Source: Flavivirga aquimarina
GTDB taxonomy: Bacteria; Bacteroidota; Bacteroidia; Flavobacteriales; Flavobacteriaceae
Reading direction: 5' to 3'
NCBI RefSeq assembly: GCF_030540835.1
Contig: NZ_JAUOEK010000154.1
Span: 1 to 32,294, forward strand
DNA length: 32,294 bases
The translations under genes were made by a program, and so were the position numbers. The first letter of the stretch is position 1. Each line of letters starts with the position of its first letter. The notes beneath the pieces are model-generated. The model ran no database searches and was not told where the DNA came from. It saw nothing but the letters and a program-made list of their open reading frames with translations. Positions 1 to 8,057 of this stretch are shown piece after piece.

Positions 1-103
1 CTTAACTAAATCCCGTTATTTATCAGTCAAAAACAATCATTTTAAGCTCTTTTTTTCTAAAAGATTAAACTTAAGTATTAATCAAAAACAACTTTTATAT
101 ATT

Positions 104-148
104 TGAATCAACAAAACTAAGTTAATACACAGACTCACGTTGGCAACA
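104..148 (+). repeat. attC-like site, right arm only
   Basis: The right arm of a cassette junction ends in the core GTTGGCAACA (139-148), two bases before the first gene. The bases before it (AAGTTAATACACA) resemble the right arms of later sites. No left arm or inner hairpin can be recognised in 1-103, which is AT-rich and holds no gene I can support. Confidence 0.5.
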
Positions 149-150
149 AT

Positions 151-735
151 ATGACTAAACGCAGAAATAATAGCAAACGAAGTCGATTTTCGATTTTATT
201 TCCAATTTTGACATTAATCGGAATTGGAGTTATAGCTACTATTTCGACAAATTATGAGCCGAATTGGAGTTATAATTGGAATGGAATAAGAAAAGAAATA
301 AAGGATTCTTTACAAGTTTCGGAATCACGTAGAATTACTAGCGGAATTGGAGGAATGGGTATTTCAACAAAAAACGAAGTTGACAGAAGAAAGTGGATTA
401 TGAAAAACGCAACCGAATCAGAACTTCTAAAATTGACTGAATATCCAAATGGAATTGTAAAGGGAATTGCATACGAAGGACTTTTAAGAAAAAAAGGGTT
501 TTCTAATAAAACAGAATTAACTTTAAAAGCAATTCGTGACACAACTTACCAAATAGATTATCAATCTGGTTGTTCAGGTTGGAATATGGATATTGGAGAA
601 TATCTTGTGCAAAACGTTTTATTGATTGATGACGAAATTCCACCACCAGAAAGATTACCAGATTTTGGTTTAACCGAAATAGAAAAAAAAAAGATTCTGA
701 CTGAATTTAGGAAGTTACAAATTAAAAAAGAATAA
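151..735 (+). CDS. hypothetical protein with one N-terminal membrane segment
   Basis: I do not recognise a family for this 194-residue protein. A basic N-terminus (KRRNNSKRSR) is followed by one hydrophobic segment at about residues 14-30, so the rest is probably anchored outside the inner membrane or periplasmic. The C-terminal half is charged and has a GCSGWN stretch near residue 140. The ATG lies 12 bases after the core G at 139, the usual spacing in this array, and no Shine-Dalgarno sequence is seen. It is the only gene of its cassette. The cassette begins GTTGGCAACA and ends just after the stop with TGTTGC (741-746), the first part of the expected complement, after which the site is decayed. 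Confidence 0.75.
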   Translation: MTKRRNNSKRSRFSILFPILTLIGIGVIATISTNYEPNWSYNWNGIRKEIKDSLQVSESRRITSGIGGMGISTKNEVDRRKWIMKNATESELLKLTEYPNGIVKGIAYEGLLRKKGFSNKTELTLKAIRDTTYQIDYQSGCSGWNMDIGEYLVQNVLLIDDEIPPPERLPDFGLTEIEKKKILTEFRKLQIKKE

Positions 736-740
736 AATAC

Positions 741-880
741 TGTTGCTTTTTCATCGATGCTAAAAATAATTGCTTGGTTCTAGCCTACTCGGAAAATCCT
801 GCGGATTTTCCTCTGGTTCGTTCCATTTTTACTAAGTTAGTTGCTTAACCACGCAACTTCTTACACATAAACGTTAGCAC
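741..880 (+). repeat. attC-like cassette junction
   Basis: The left end TGTTGC (741-746) is damaged. The arm AATAATTGC pairs with GCAACTTCTTAC on the right, and a perfect inner hairpin GGAAAATCC-TGC-GGATTTTCC lies at 791-811. The right core GTTAGCAC is at 873-880. The hairpin is not followed by a T run, so it is not a terminator. Confidence 0.8.
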
Positions 881-885
881 CAATT

Positions 886-1680
886 ATGAAATCGAGCACA
901 TTAATAATATTTCTGCTTTTATTTGGGTTACTTTATTCTTGCAATGAAAAACCTGAAAATAAGAAAGCGGAATTTATTGAGAGCAAATTATTTGGGAAAG
1001 TAAAAAGTGTCGAAACTAAAACTTTTGAAAATGATACTTTGAAATCAAGAGTGTTGGAATTTTATGGAGAAAACGGAATAATTGAAAAAGAAGAAACCCG
1101 TTTTGAACCGAATTTATCTTCTATTGTCCGACATTATAAATATGACGATAAGAATAGATTAATAGAAGAGCAAATTATAACAGATGGAGATTCCACTTTC
1201 ACGAGTAAATATTCATACAATAATATTGGACTTCAAAAAAAAGAAGAATATTATTTGAATAAACTTCATACGATTACAAAATTCAAACTTGATAGTTTAG
1301 GAAAAACAATTGAAAAGAAATTTGGATATGCGGGCTCAAATGGGTTTAGAAAATGGGAATATGAATATCTAGATAAAAACACAACTCTGACAAAGGAATT
1401 TTTTAAAAGTAATTCCCCAGAAAAAATAACTGAATTGAAAATTTTTCCTCAAGAAAACAAAAAGGTTTTGACTAAAAAATATTCATTTCCAACATCAGAA
1501 ACAAAAGAAATTTTCTATCATAACAACTTGGGAAACCTCGAAAAAAAGGAAAAGTATCATAACGGAAAAATGACGGAAAGTAAAAGTTTTACTTATGAAT
1601 TGGACTTGAATCAAAATTGGACAAAGTCTGAAAATGAACTGACAAGAAAAGAAAGAATTATAGAATACTATAAAAAATAA
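886..1680 (+). CDS. putative lipoprotein with YD-like repeats
   Basis: This 264-residue protein starts with a lipoprotein signal: a hydrophobic core (LIIFLLLFGLLYSC) and a predicted lipidated Cys near residue 19. The mature part is polar and repetitive. Short stretches such as YKYDDKNRLIEE, YSYNNIGLQKKEEYY and FYHNNLGNLEKKEKYHNG recall YD/RHS-type beta repeats, although no full RHS core is present. It is therefore likely a surface or periplasmic beta-rich lipoprotein of unknown role. The ATG is 13 bases after the attC core at 873. The next gene starts 10 bases after its stop without an intervening attC, so both belong to one two-gene cassette. Confidence 0.75.
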   Translation: MKSSTLIIFLLLFGLLYSCNEKPENKKAEFIESKLFGKVKSVETKTFENDTLKSRVLEFYGENGIIEKEETRFEPNLSSIVRHYKYDDKNRLIEEQIITDGDSTFTSKYSYNNIGLQKKEEYYLNKLHTITKFKLDSLGKTIEKKFGYAGSNGFRKWEYEYLDKNTTLTKEFFKSNSPEKITELKIFPQENKKVLTKKYSFPTSETKEIFYHNNLGNLEKKEKYHNGKMTESKSFTYELDLNQNWTKSENELTRKERIIEYYKK

Positions 1681-1690
1681 CATTTGAAAA

Positions 1691-2353
1691 ATGAACTTCG
1701 AAAAAGAAAAAAAGGAATTAATAAAATTATCTGAAAAGAGAAATTTCTTCTTTAAAAACACTACTAAACGTGACGCCGAATTATATTTAAATTCAAAAAT
1801 TGATTTTAAAGGATTAAGCGAAAATGAAATTGAAAAACTAGAAATTAATCTTGGAAAAAAGTTTCCATTAGAGTTTAGAGAATATCTATTAGAATTCGGA
1901 AAAAATTGTGGAGAATTGTTTTGCTGTGGTCAAGATATTGAACCAGAGAAATTAACTGAATATCAGATTTGGGCAAAAGAAATAATAGACGATGATGAAA
2001 TTCCTGATTTTTTAAATGAAGATACTCTCGTTTTTAATTTTCATCAAGGCTATGTTTTTCAATATTTCAAAAAGGAGGATAACCAATTTCCTATCTATGA
2101 ATATATGGAAGGAGAAAACAAAACAATAAAGAGGTTTGATTCTTTCCGAGAAATGCTAAGACTGAATATTGAGAATATGAACAGAATTAACGAAGAAGCA
2201 CAAAAATCCGATGGACATTTTCTAATTGTAACAAAAAATGGAACTCAAGCGGAATGGCCTGCAAAAAATAGCGGAATAAAGCCACGAGAAATAGGTGATA
2301 AATTCATCAAAGAAAAGTGGAGTTTTTTAAATCTATTCAACGGAAAAAACTAA
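1691..2353 (+). CDS. SMI1/KNR4 (SUKH) family protein, probable immunity protein
   Basis: This 220-residue cytoplasmic protein has a SUKH signature at about residues 35-165. The helix LSENEIEKLEINLGKKFP and then LEFREYLLEFG match the conserved opening of SMI1/KNR4 domains (I..lE..LG..LP..yk.fL...G). Further on are VFNFHQGYVFQYF and FDSFREML, the usual end of the fold. Many bacterial SUKH proteins neutralise polymorphic toxins, and solitary ones are common in cassette arrays and immunity islands. No toxin gene is next to it. The upstream partner in the same cassette is a YD-like lipoprotein. The C-terminal tail, about 45 residues after the domain, matches nothing I know. The family call is good; the immunity role is inferred. 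Confidence 0.8.
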   Translation: MNFEKEKKELIKLSEKRNFFFKNTTKRDAELYLNSKIDFKGLSENEIEKLEINLGKKFPLEFREYLLEFGKNCGELFCCGQDIEPEKLTEYQIWAKEIIDDDEIPDFLNEDTLVFNFHQGYVFQYFKKEDNQFPIYEYMEGENKTIKRFDSFREMLRLNIENMNRINEEAQKSDGHFLIVTKNGTQAEWPAKNSGIKPREIGDKFIKEKWSFLNLFNGKN

Positions 2354-2404
2354 GCCTAACAACGTGTCCTATGAAAAGCACTAGCCAATCCCGATAGCTA
2401 TCGG
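2354..2404 (+). repeat. attC-like left arm, truncated, followed by a palindrome
   Basis: GCCTAAC (2354-2360) directly follows the stop codon and continues AACGTGTCCTATGA as in other left arms. The site then ends near CTAGCC. A perfect 14-bp palindrome, CCGATAGCTATCGG, lies at 2391-2404. The rest of the site was replaced by IS remnants. Confidence 0.6.
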
Positions 2405-2647
2405 TACTTCAAAGTTACTATTTTATTTTTGACTTAAACCACTTTTTTCTTTTTGATATAACTTGCTCAGCATCCTATTTGTGATCGATTTGTGACCGTC
2501 ACCAGCATCTGTATGATTATAAGTTATAATAACCTGTCCACTTGCTATAAAAATGTGATACTAAATTAGATACTAATTAGTTCACCTACGTTGTTTTGTG
2601 ATACAGGTTGATCTACTTTTATTGTGAGCTTTGTTATCTGTTATTAT

Positions 2648-2809
2648 TTATTCTACTACACCAATGGTGTAGGGTGTCTCTGTTTTTATTACGGCTAATG
2701 TTCTACTTAATAACTTACGGGCTACCTTTATGATAATACTCTTAACATTCTTGCCTTGATGTTTGCGATAATATGCCTGCGTCACAGGGTCTGCTCGTAT
2801 GGCTTGCCA
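2648..2809 (-). pseudogene. IS110-family transposase, C-terminal remnant
   Basis: Read on the minus strand, 2809 down to the stop at 2648-2650 encodes about 53 residues. They contain RADPVTQAYYRKHQGKN, then KVARKLLSRTLAVIK and the end TIGVVE. This resembles the C-terminal helical part of IS110-type (Transposase_20) enzymes. The rest of the gene is missing because its 5' side abuts an IS481 fragment at about 2809. The bases 2405-2647 have no gene and probably include the 3' noncoding flank of this element. Confidence 0.65.
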
Positions 2810-3164
2810 TGAAGCCTTAAACATGAAAACACCTGCTGCCGTTCATGATTTTGCGGCCAGACCTTTTCCTGAAAAAACACCTCACTTTGATTATGATTCA
2901 GGTCATAAAGTTCTTAAAGTAACTCAAAACGGAGCTATCAGATGGAGATTCTATTATTGGGTATATCTAACTAGTGCCCTAAAAGGTAAATATGTAGGAA
3001 TCGAAGAACTAGGCAATGGTATTTGGAAAGTATTTTACAGAAACGTATTTTTAGGTTTTTTTAATGAAAATGAATTAAGAAATAAAAAAACAAACATAAG
3101 GTTGGAAACTAATTTAGTATAAAGTCTAATCTTTAACTTGTGTAAACCATGCCCCTTAACGAAC
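2810..3164 (+). pseudogene. IS481-type transposase, C-terminal remnant with right end
   Basis: This region encodes about 100 residues closely similar to the end of the transposase at 11069-12250. Both share HEAL(N/D)MKTPA, the RPFPEK motif and RLETNLV at the end. The fragment starts abruptly at the junction with the IS110 remnant. After the stop (3120-3122) comes GTGTAAACCATGCCCCTTAA, the right inverted repeat also found at 12268. It is a dead end-fragment, and it replaces the right arm of the attC site that began at 2354. The open frame may be read from ATG 2799 or 2826, but there is no reason to think it is functional. Confidence 0.85.
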
Positions 3165-3177
3165 ATTTGAGAAAACT

Positions 3178-3699
3178 ATGAGCATTTTTGATTTTTTAAA
3201 GAAAAAAGGAAAGACCTCTGAATCAATTAATGAAGAAATTCCATCGTACAAAGAAATTACAGTTAATCTTCAGACAAAAACTTCTGCTGAAAAAGGAATT
3301 ATAGAAAAATATTGGTTTGAGAATAAAAACATTGGAATAGACAAAACCTTATTACATAGAATTGAAATTCCACTCAAACCTTTTAATTCTGGATTTGAAT
3401 ATGAAACTCAACCTTTAAAAACCACTTTAGTATTTGACTTTTTGAAATTGGATTTACAAAATCCGAATGAAATTCACGGAATTATAATTTCGAGCGATAA
3501 AGAATCAGATGTTGACGCATCAGTCTATGTTGGAAACGTGCACAACCCTTTTGATATAGATAGTTTGACCTTTAAGAAAGTGAAAGAAAACGAATATCAA
3601 GTGAAAGGAAAAATCATGGTTGATTTTGAAGATGCAATGCTTGCTAAAAATGAAACTTTTGAATTCAGCACAACAGTTGAATTCAAACATTCTGAATAA
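3178..3699 (+). CDS. hypothetical cytoplasmic protein
   Basis: The 173-residue protein has no signal peptide or membrane segment and I cannot place it in a family. It begins MSIFDFLKKKGK, an N-terminus often seen in small phage-, toxin- or immunity-associated proteins. The remainder alternates strand-like segments (TTLVFDFLKLDL, HGIIISSDKESDVDASVYVG), suggesting a beta-rich fold. The gene lost its own attC right arm to the IS481 remnant, which ends 13 bases upstream. Its cassette ends with CATTGCACAAC (3711-3721). Confidence 0.7.
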   Translation: MSIFDFLKKKGKTSESINEEIPSYKEITVNLQTKTSAEKGIIEKYWFENKNIGIDKTLLHRIEIPLKPFNSGFEYETQPLKTTLVFDFLKLDLQNPNEIHGIIISSDKESDVDASVYVGNVHNPFDIDSLTFKKVKENEYQVKGKIMVDFEDAMLAKNETFEFSTTVEFKHSE

Positions 3700-3710
3700 A
3701 AAAATAAAAA

Positions 3711-3849
3711 CATTGCACAACAACATATAAATTAATTGCTAGTGCAAACCCACTTGGAAAATTCCTGCGGAATTTTCCTCTGGTTAATCCAAGTTTACTA
3801 AATTAGTGGTTTATCCGCGCAACTAATCTTATACACAAACGTTGTAGCC
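3711..3849 (+). repeat. attC-like cassette junction
   Basis: The left core is ATTGCACAAC (3712-3721). The left arm AAATTAATTGC pairs with GCAACTAATCTTATAC on the right. The inner hairpin is GGAAAATTCC-TGC-GGAATTTTCC (3756-3778), one base pair longer than at 791. The right core GTTGTAGCC is at 3841-3849. Confidence 0.85.
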
Positions 3850-3852
3850 AAT

Positions 3853-4566
3853 ATGAAAAAAGTCATTATTTACATTAGTTTTTTCTTTATTTTGGTAAGT
3901 TGCTTATCTAAAAAAGACAATGTTGATTCTGATTCTGAACTAAATTTACTCAATGATATCTTTCTTGAATTAGTCGGAACTGAATATTATTATGAAAGAC
4001 TTCCGATTCCACCAATGCCATTGGAATATGCTGAGAACAAACAAGATTCCATAAGCCACCAAATTCAAAAAGAAAAGTATGATGAAGCTTTTGCTTGTCC
4101 TAAATTAGATAAATCAGAACTAGTATTGGGAGTTAGTTCTGATTTCAAAAATCCAAAAAGAGAATTTAGATATTGGAATACCAAAGAATCATCATTCCCT
4201 AGAGAATACTATCCTGACTCTCTACATTCAAAAGATTTTGACCAACTCTTAACTGAATTGGTCGATAGTACCTCATTTGAAAAAGGTAAATTGGAATTAA
4301 TAAAATTAAAACAAACAGGAAAATATAATATCAAGGATTTAGAACAATTAGAAAAACAAAATAAAGAATATTGGAAAAGTAACGAATACAGATATATTGC
4401 GTCAATTAGATTTTCTGATTTTAAATTAAATAAAAACAACGATAAAGCAATTTTTTTCTTTGATTTCTTATGTGGAAAATTATGTGGCTCAGGCGAAATA
4501 ATATTTTGTATTAAAGAAAATGATAAATGGAAAATAGTGGAAAGAAATATGCTTTGGGTATCATAA
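3853..4566 (+). CDS. putative lipoprotein of unknown function
   Basis: The 237-residue protein has a clear lipoprotein signal, VIIYISFFFILVSC, with the lipidated Cys at about residue 17, so it is exported and membrane-anchored. I do not recognise the mature domain. It contains the stretch ERLPIPPMPLEYAE near residues 51-64 and a C-terminal IIFCIKENDKWKIVERN that resembles the end of many small lipoproteins and NTF2-like folds. The ATG lies 12 bases after the attC core at 3841. The cassette end, CTGCCAAC at 4573-4580, only partly complements its start GTTGTAGCC. Confidence 0.75.
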   Translation: MKKVIIYISFFFILVSCLSKKDNVDSDSELNLLNDIFLELVGTEYYYERLPIPPMPLEYAENKQDSISHQIQKEKYDEAFACPKLDKSELVLGVSSDFKNPKREFRYWNTKESSFPREYYPDSLHSKDFDQLLTELVDSTSFEKGKLELIKLKQTGKYNIKDLEQLEKQNKEYWKSNEYRYIASIRFSDFKLNKNNDKAIFFFDFLCGKLCGSGEIIFCIKENDKWKIVERNMLWVS

Positions 4567-4572
4567 ATACTA

Positions 4573-4863
4573 CTGCCAACAAAGGTAGCCGTTGCACAAC
4601 CCATGATTTTGAATTAATCTATGGATTTTTTAACAATCATCTATAAAATATGGTTGAAAATCAACAAGTTACATTTACATAAACACCAAAAACAAGTGTA
4701 TTTACAATATTTTTTGAGTTGTGCAACAGCCACAAAGTATAAAATTAATGGCTGGTTCTCGCCTACTTGGAAAATTCCTGCGGAATTTTCCGCTGGCAAG
4801 TATTTGTTTACTAAATTAGTAGCTTAAACGCGCCACTAATCTTATACGTAACCGTTGGCAACA
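4573..4863 (+). repeat. attC-like cassette junction interrupted by a MITE
   Basis: The left core CTGCCAAC (4573-4580) is followed after seven bases by a miniature element. The left arm resumes as AAAATTAATGGC, pairing with GCCACTAATCTTATAC on the right. The inner hairpin is GGAAAATTCC-TGC-GGAATTTTCC at about 4769-4791. The right core GTTGGCAACA is at 4854-4863. GGC/GCC here replaces the TGC/GCA of other sites, a compensated change. Confidence 0.8.
4585..4733. mobile_element. miniature inverted-repeat element (IS1182-related ends)
   Basis: The element is about 149 bp with ends GTAGCCGTTGCACAAC (4585-4600) and GTTGTGCAACAGCCAC (4718-4733). These are 13/16 complementary and flanked by AAAG on both sides (4581-4584 and 4734-4737). 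The inner 10 bp GTTGCACAAC/GTTGTGCAAC are perfect. The same ends bound the decayed transposase element at 13960-14906, a likely source of transposase. It carries no gene; the 68-codon frame across it is accidental. Confidence 0.7.
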
Positions 4864-4882
4864 ATATAAAAATCCGAAAACA

Positions 4883-5668
4883 TTGAGATTTAAAACAAGC
4901 TTTTTTATATCATTCTTTTTTTGTCTTTTTACAACTTTTGGACAGCAGAAAATAAGCGGTCGAATAATTGGAGAAGATTTAGGAATAGGAATGGGAATAA
5001 AAATTTTCGACAAAGACACAACCGAAATTGGAAAAACGGATTTTAATGGTTATTTCGAGATTGAATTACAAAAAAACCATAAGAAATTAATCTTTGCTGG
5101 ACTTGGTTACGAATGGACTAAAATTAAACTTCCTATAAATTGTGAGAATTTAGAAATAATTTTATTGTATGATGGTAACTATCATTATAAATCGAATAGA
5201 AAAGTTGACCGTATTCGAAAAAAAAGATTTGATAAAATAAATGAATTCCATTTACAAGCTTTCAATAAAGGTCTTTTTAAAACCGAAAAACCTTGTTTCA
5301 ATGGAGAATTTGAACCATATAAACCACAATTAGATAGAATAAGGTTAGAACTAAAAGAATTTAGAAAAGTTAACAAAAATGATTTTAATGAATTAAATAT
5401 TGGAGATGTTGTAAAAATACCTTTTGGAATAGATTCATCGGAAAATGAAGTAAGAACTTATTATTCGCCTTGTGAGAACTGTACTGAAAAAGATTATGAT
5501 TTTGTAATTGAAGGAAAGGTCATTAAGAAATATAGAAGAAAATTAACACTCGAAATTATGATTACTAAAATGAAAGATTATGATTTTTTGAAATATAGAG
5601 GAAAGATTATAAAAAACAATAGTCGAATGAAATACGAAATGAAATATTACGAAGTGATAATTGAATAA
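4883..5668 (+). CDS. exported protein with carboxypeptidase regulatory-like domain
   Basis: This protein of about 261 residues begins with a signal peptide (FKTSFFISFFFCLFTTFGQ, cleavage near residue 20). A carboxypeptidase regulatory-like beta-sandwich follows at about residues 22-95: KISGRIIGEDLGIGM..., then TDFNGYFEIEL, the pattern seen at the N-termini of many Bacteroidota outer-membrane proteins. Here the C-terminal 160 residues are not a TonB barrel; they are charged and carry a CENC motif near residue 196. No ATG is in frame upstream, so TTG at 4883 is the best start, 29 bases after the attC core. The cassette is closed perfectly: GTTGGCAACA at 4854 and TGTTGCCAAC at 5673. The function is unknown. 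Confidence 0.75.
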   Translation: MRFKTSFFISFFFCLFTTFGQQKISGRIIGEDLGIGMGIKIFDKDTTEIGKTDFNGYFEIELQKNHKKLIFAGLGYEWTKIKLPINCENLEIILLYDGNYHYKSNRKVDRIRKKRFDKINEFHLQAFNKGLFKTEKPCFNGEFEPYKPQLDRIRLELKEFRKVNKNDFNELNIGDVVKIPFGIDSSENEVRTYYSPCENCTEKDYDFVIEGKVIKKYRRKLTLEIMITKMKDYDFLKYRGKIIKNNSRMKYEMKYYEVIIE

Positions 5669-5672
5669 ATAC

Positions 5673-5813
5673 TGTTGCCAACACCGTGTCCTATAATTAA
5701 TTGCTTGGTTTTAGGTAACTTACGAAAGTCCTCGCGGACTTTCTATCTGTGTTTTATTTGCTAACTTTAGTGCTTAAAACACGCAACGAAATCATACACA
5801 AAAACGTTGGCAT
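5673..5813 (+). repeat. attC-like cassette junction
   Basis: The left core is TGTTGCCAAC (5673-5682), followed by CCGTGTCCTATAATTAATTGC. The right arm is GCAACGAAATCATACAC, and the right core GTTGGCAT is at 5806-5813. The inner hairpin GAAAGTCC-TCGC-GGACTTTC carries a G/C pair change against the A/T of its sisters, and both sides change together. Confidence 0.85.
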
Positions 5814-5821
5814 TAATTTGA

Positions 5822-6376
5822 ATGATAGAATCAAAATTAAAACAAATAGCATCCGAATTAAATGGTGAATACACCATTGAGGATTACAAAATGATTTTTA
5901 CCGACGGTTCGCGAAGTCCAGAAACATATCATATAGTCAAATATGAATATGCCGAATCTGAAATTCTTATTTTAATCCAAACCGGATTTACAGAAACAGC
6001 CAGAGTTATTACCACACTTTCGACATATACTCGACCGATTGAATTTGAAATTGACTGCGTAAGTCCGTTCGAAAATTTGTTTTTAAGAAGAAAAACGAGA
6101 TTTAAGGTTAAATGTAAAAACCAAAATTTTAAATTCTTCCTTGAGAACGAAGCGTTAATGACTTTTGACAACATAATGGAAACGGAAAACTTTAATCCGC
6201 GGATTTTTATGCAGAATAACGAATCAAATGATCAAATAGTTATGGAATTTCATCTTGGATTTCCAAAATGGACTGAAATATTTGACGAAATAAATCTATT
6301 TTTAAAATCAATTATTGACGAGCTGAATTCTGACAATAGGTTTATCTCGCATAAAGTATATAAAGAAAAAAACTAA
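5822..6376 (+). CDS. hypothetical cytoplasmic protein
   Basis: The 184-residue protein has no signal or membrane segment and I do not know the family. It is acidic, with a strand-rich N-terminal half (YHIVKYEYAESEILILIQTG) and a C-terminal helix (EIFDEINLFLKSIIDEL). Its size and solitary position in a cassette are those of immunity-like or stress proteins, but nothing in the sequence proves this. The ATG is 16 bases after the core G. The cassette ends match over ten bases: GTTGGCATTA at 5806 and TAATGCCAAC at 6374. The stop codon therefore overlaps the cassette end. Confidence 0.75.
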   Translation: MIESKLKQIASELNGEYTIEDYKMIFTDGSRSPETYHIVKYEYAESEILILIQTGFTETARVITTLSTYTRPIEFEIDCVSPFENLFLRRKTRFKVKCKNQNFKFFLENEALMTFDNIMETENFNPRIFMQNNESNDQIVMEFHLGFPKWTEIFDEINLFLKSIIDELNSDNRFISHKVYKEKN

Positions 6377-6515
6377 TGCCAACAACGTGTCCTATGAAAA
6401 ATACTTAATTTAGTGCCAAACCTAACGGAAAGTTCTCTTTTGCTACGTCTGATTTCCCTATCGGAAAATCGCCGTGCACAAAACTGCACTTTCCATACAC
6501 AAACACGTTAGGCAC
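6376..6515 (+). repeat. attC-like cassette junction
   Basis: The left core is ATGCCAAC (6376-6383), followed by AACGTGTCCTATG. The left arm TTTAGTGC pairs with GCACTTTCCATACAC on the right; the TGC/GCA outer pair has become GTGC/GCAC. The inner hairpin is around TTTCCCTATCGGAAA. The right core GTTAGGCAC at 6507-6515 fits the integron consensus GTTRRRY. Confidence 0.8.
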
Positions 6516-6516
6516 A

Positions 6517-8028
6517 ATGCTGAAAAATTCACGACAAAAAATAAAAATATTAATAGCCTTTTTATTGATTTTCAATGCATTTAACCTTACAAATGCACAA
6601 AATTTGAAAGAGGATCAGAATAAAGAACTATTTACACCAAAAGAATTACAACAAGATTATTCGGTTCTCAAGGAAACTCTAGAGAAGACCTATCCAAGTC
6701 TATACCGATTCACTGATAGTCTACCAATGACAGAATTCTTGGAGAATCAGTATACGTCATTAAACCAACCGATGGACGAAAGGCAGTTTTATAAAATTAT
6801 TGCCTACACATGTGCAAGAGTAGATGATGAGCATCTAATACCGAAACCATCCAAAGAGTATTACCGAGAGTTGCAAAACTCAAATCATTTTTTCCCATTT
6901 TCGCTGAAAATTGTCGATAGAAGGTTTTATGTGTATCAAACACGACAACTCCAAGACTTACTTCCTGTTGGATCGGAAATTCTGTCCATAAATGGGTATC
7001 CAGTAGAAGAAATTTTGAATATACTTCTGCCCACTATACCTTCAGATGGATACATTCAAACCTTTAATATCCGTCATCTTGAAGATTATAGCATGACCCA
7101 AAATGAAAATCTTTTCGATTTAAACTATCCTATTTTCGTAGAAGATACAGACTCTTTCAGTATTGAATTTATTTCACCTGACATAAAATCGCAAAAACAA
7201 ACTGTGACTTTGTCAGGTTTGAACTATCAAGACTACAAGGAATTCTACAAGCTACGAATAGGGTACAAAGCCCCACTTGAATTCAAATATATCCGAGACT
7301 CGGTAGCTTATTTGAGAATATCTTCCTTTCTCAAATGGCACAGGGATGATTTTAATCAGAATTTTTACAGTTTATATGATAGTATTTTCACGAAGCTCAA
7401 TCAAAGAGCCACTAAGAATTTGATACTCGATTTAAGAAATAATGAAGGGGGAGATGGCACTGGCGAAAGATTACTCACCTACCTAATGACTAGTCCTTTT
7501 AAGCACTTCGCGTTTACTGAGGAAAAATTCATAGGACACCCTTCGGTAGTTGATTATTTGGACAATGGAGAAAATTTGTTTTTTCCTGATTCTATTGTTT
7601 ACAAAACTGATAAAGGAATGTATAGACTGAAAAAAGAGTTTTATCATTATATTCCCTTGTTGAATGAGCAGATCCCCAATCAAAAGCATTTTAAAGGAAA
7701 CTTATACGTATTGGTGAATGGTGCTTCTGGATCTATGTCAACAGTAGTAGGAAGCATTTTAAAGAACAGTAAAAGGGCTACATTCATAGGTGAAGAGAGT
7801 GGAGGAACAATGGAGGGCAACACCTCGTTAGGCTATGCTAGGATGATATTACCCAATACCAAAATACGAATTGAAATTCCTTTAACCAAGACAGGTCTTG
7901 CTGTAGATTTTATTAAAGGAAGAGGCGTTTTTCCTGACTACTACATTAGGCCTGGAATTGAAGATGTGATAAATGAAGTTGATACAGAATTGGGTTTCAC
8001 ATTAGATTTAATTTTATCTGAGAAATGA
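6517..8028 (+). CDS. S41 family peptidase (C-terminal processing peptidase type), exported
   Basis: This 503-residue protein has a signal peptide ending near NAQN (about residue 28). A PDZ-like middle segment is suggested by VGSEILSINGYPVEEIL at about residues 151-167. The S41 catalytic fold follows: VAYLRISSF, NLILDLRNNEGGDG (about residues 305-318) and the nucleophile region VNGASGSMSTVVG (about 402-414), ending with FIGEESGGT. S41 peptidases use a Ser-Lys or Ser-His-Glu catalytic centre; the Ser here lies in the SGS motif. It acts in the periplasm or at the outer membrane, with unknown substrate. The ATG lies 10 bases after the core. The cassette ends match over nine bases: GTTAGGCAC and GTGCCTAAC at 8036. 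Confidence 0.88.
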   Translation: MLKNSRQKIKILIAFLLIFNAFNLTNAQNLKEDQNKELFTPKELQQDYSVLKETLEKTYPSLYRFTDSLPMTEFLENQYTSLNQPMDERQFYKIIAYTCARVDDEHLIPKPSKEYYRELQNSNHFFPFSLKIVDRRFYVYQTRQLQDLLPVGSEILSINGYPVEEILNILLPTIPSDGYIQTFNIRHLEDYSMTQNENLFDLNYPIFVEDTDSFSIEFISPDIKSQKQTVTLSGLNYQDYKEFYKLRIGYKAPLEFKYIRDSVAYLRISSFLKWHRDDFNQNFYSLYDSIFTKLNQRATKNLILDLRNNEGGDGTGERLLTYLMTSPFKHFAFTEEKFIGHPSVVDYLDNGENLFFPDSIVYKTDKGMYRLKKEFYHYIPLLNEQIPNQKHFKGNLYVLVNGASGSMSTVVGSILKNSKRATFIGEESGGTMEGNTSLGYARMILPNTKIRIEIPLTKTGLAVDFIKGRGVFPDYYIRPGIEDVINEVDTELGFTLDLILSEK

Positions 8029-8035
8029 AGGTACA

Positions 8036-8057
8036 GTGCCTAACATTAATTTGAATG
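8036..8057 (+). other. collapsed cassette junction without its stem-loop
   Basis: GTGCCTAAC (8036-8044), the end of the S41 cassette, is joined directly to ATTAATTTGAATG. The latter 13 bases are identical to those that follow the core GTTGGC at 5812-5824. The whole attC hairpin that should lie between is absent, so two cassettes have become one unit. Confidence 0.6.

Noticed and set aside
791-811. Rho-independent terminators at the inner hairpins
   Set aside because: None is followed by a T run, and the stem is AT-rich; conservation of outer arms fits attC better.
1495-1761. Minus-strand frames opposite genes (also 270-542, 4209-4604, 9598-9873, 23025-23408)
   Set aside because: They are antisense shadows of well-supported genes, rich in Phe/Ser/Leu as expected from AT-rich complements.
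4621-4827. 68-codon open frame
   Set aside because: It runs through the MITE and the attC arm; its composition is that of the repeats.
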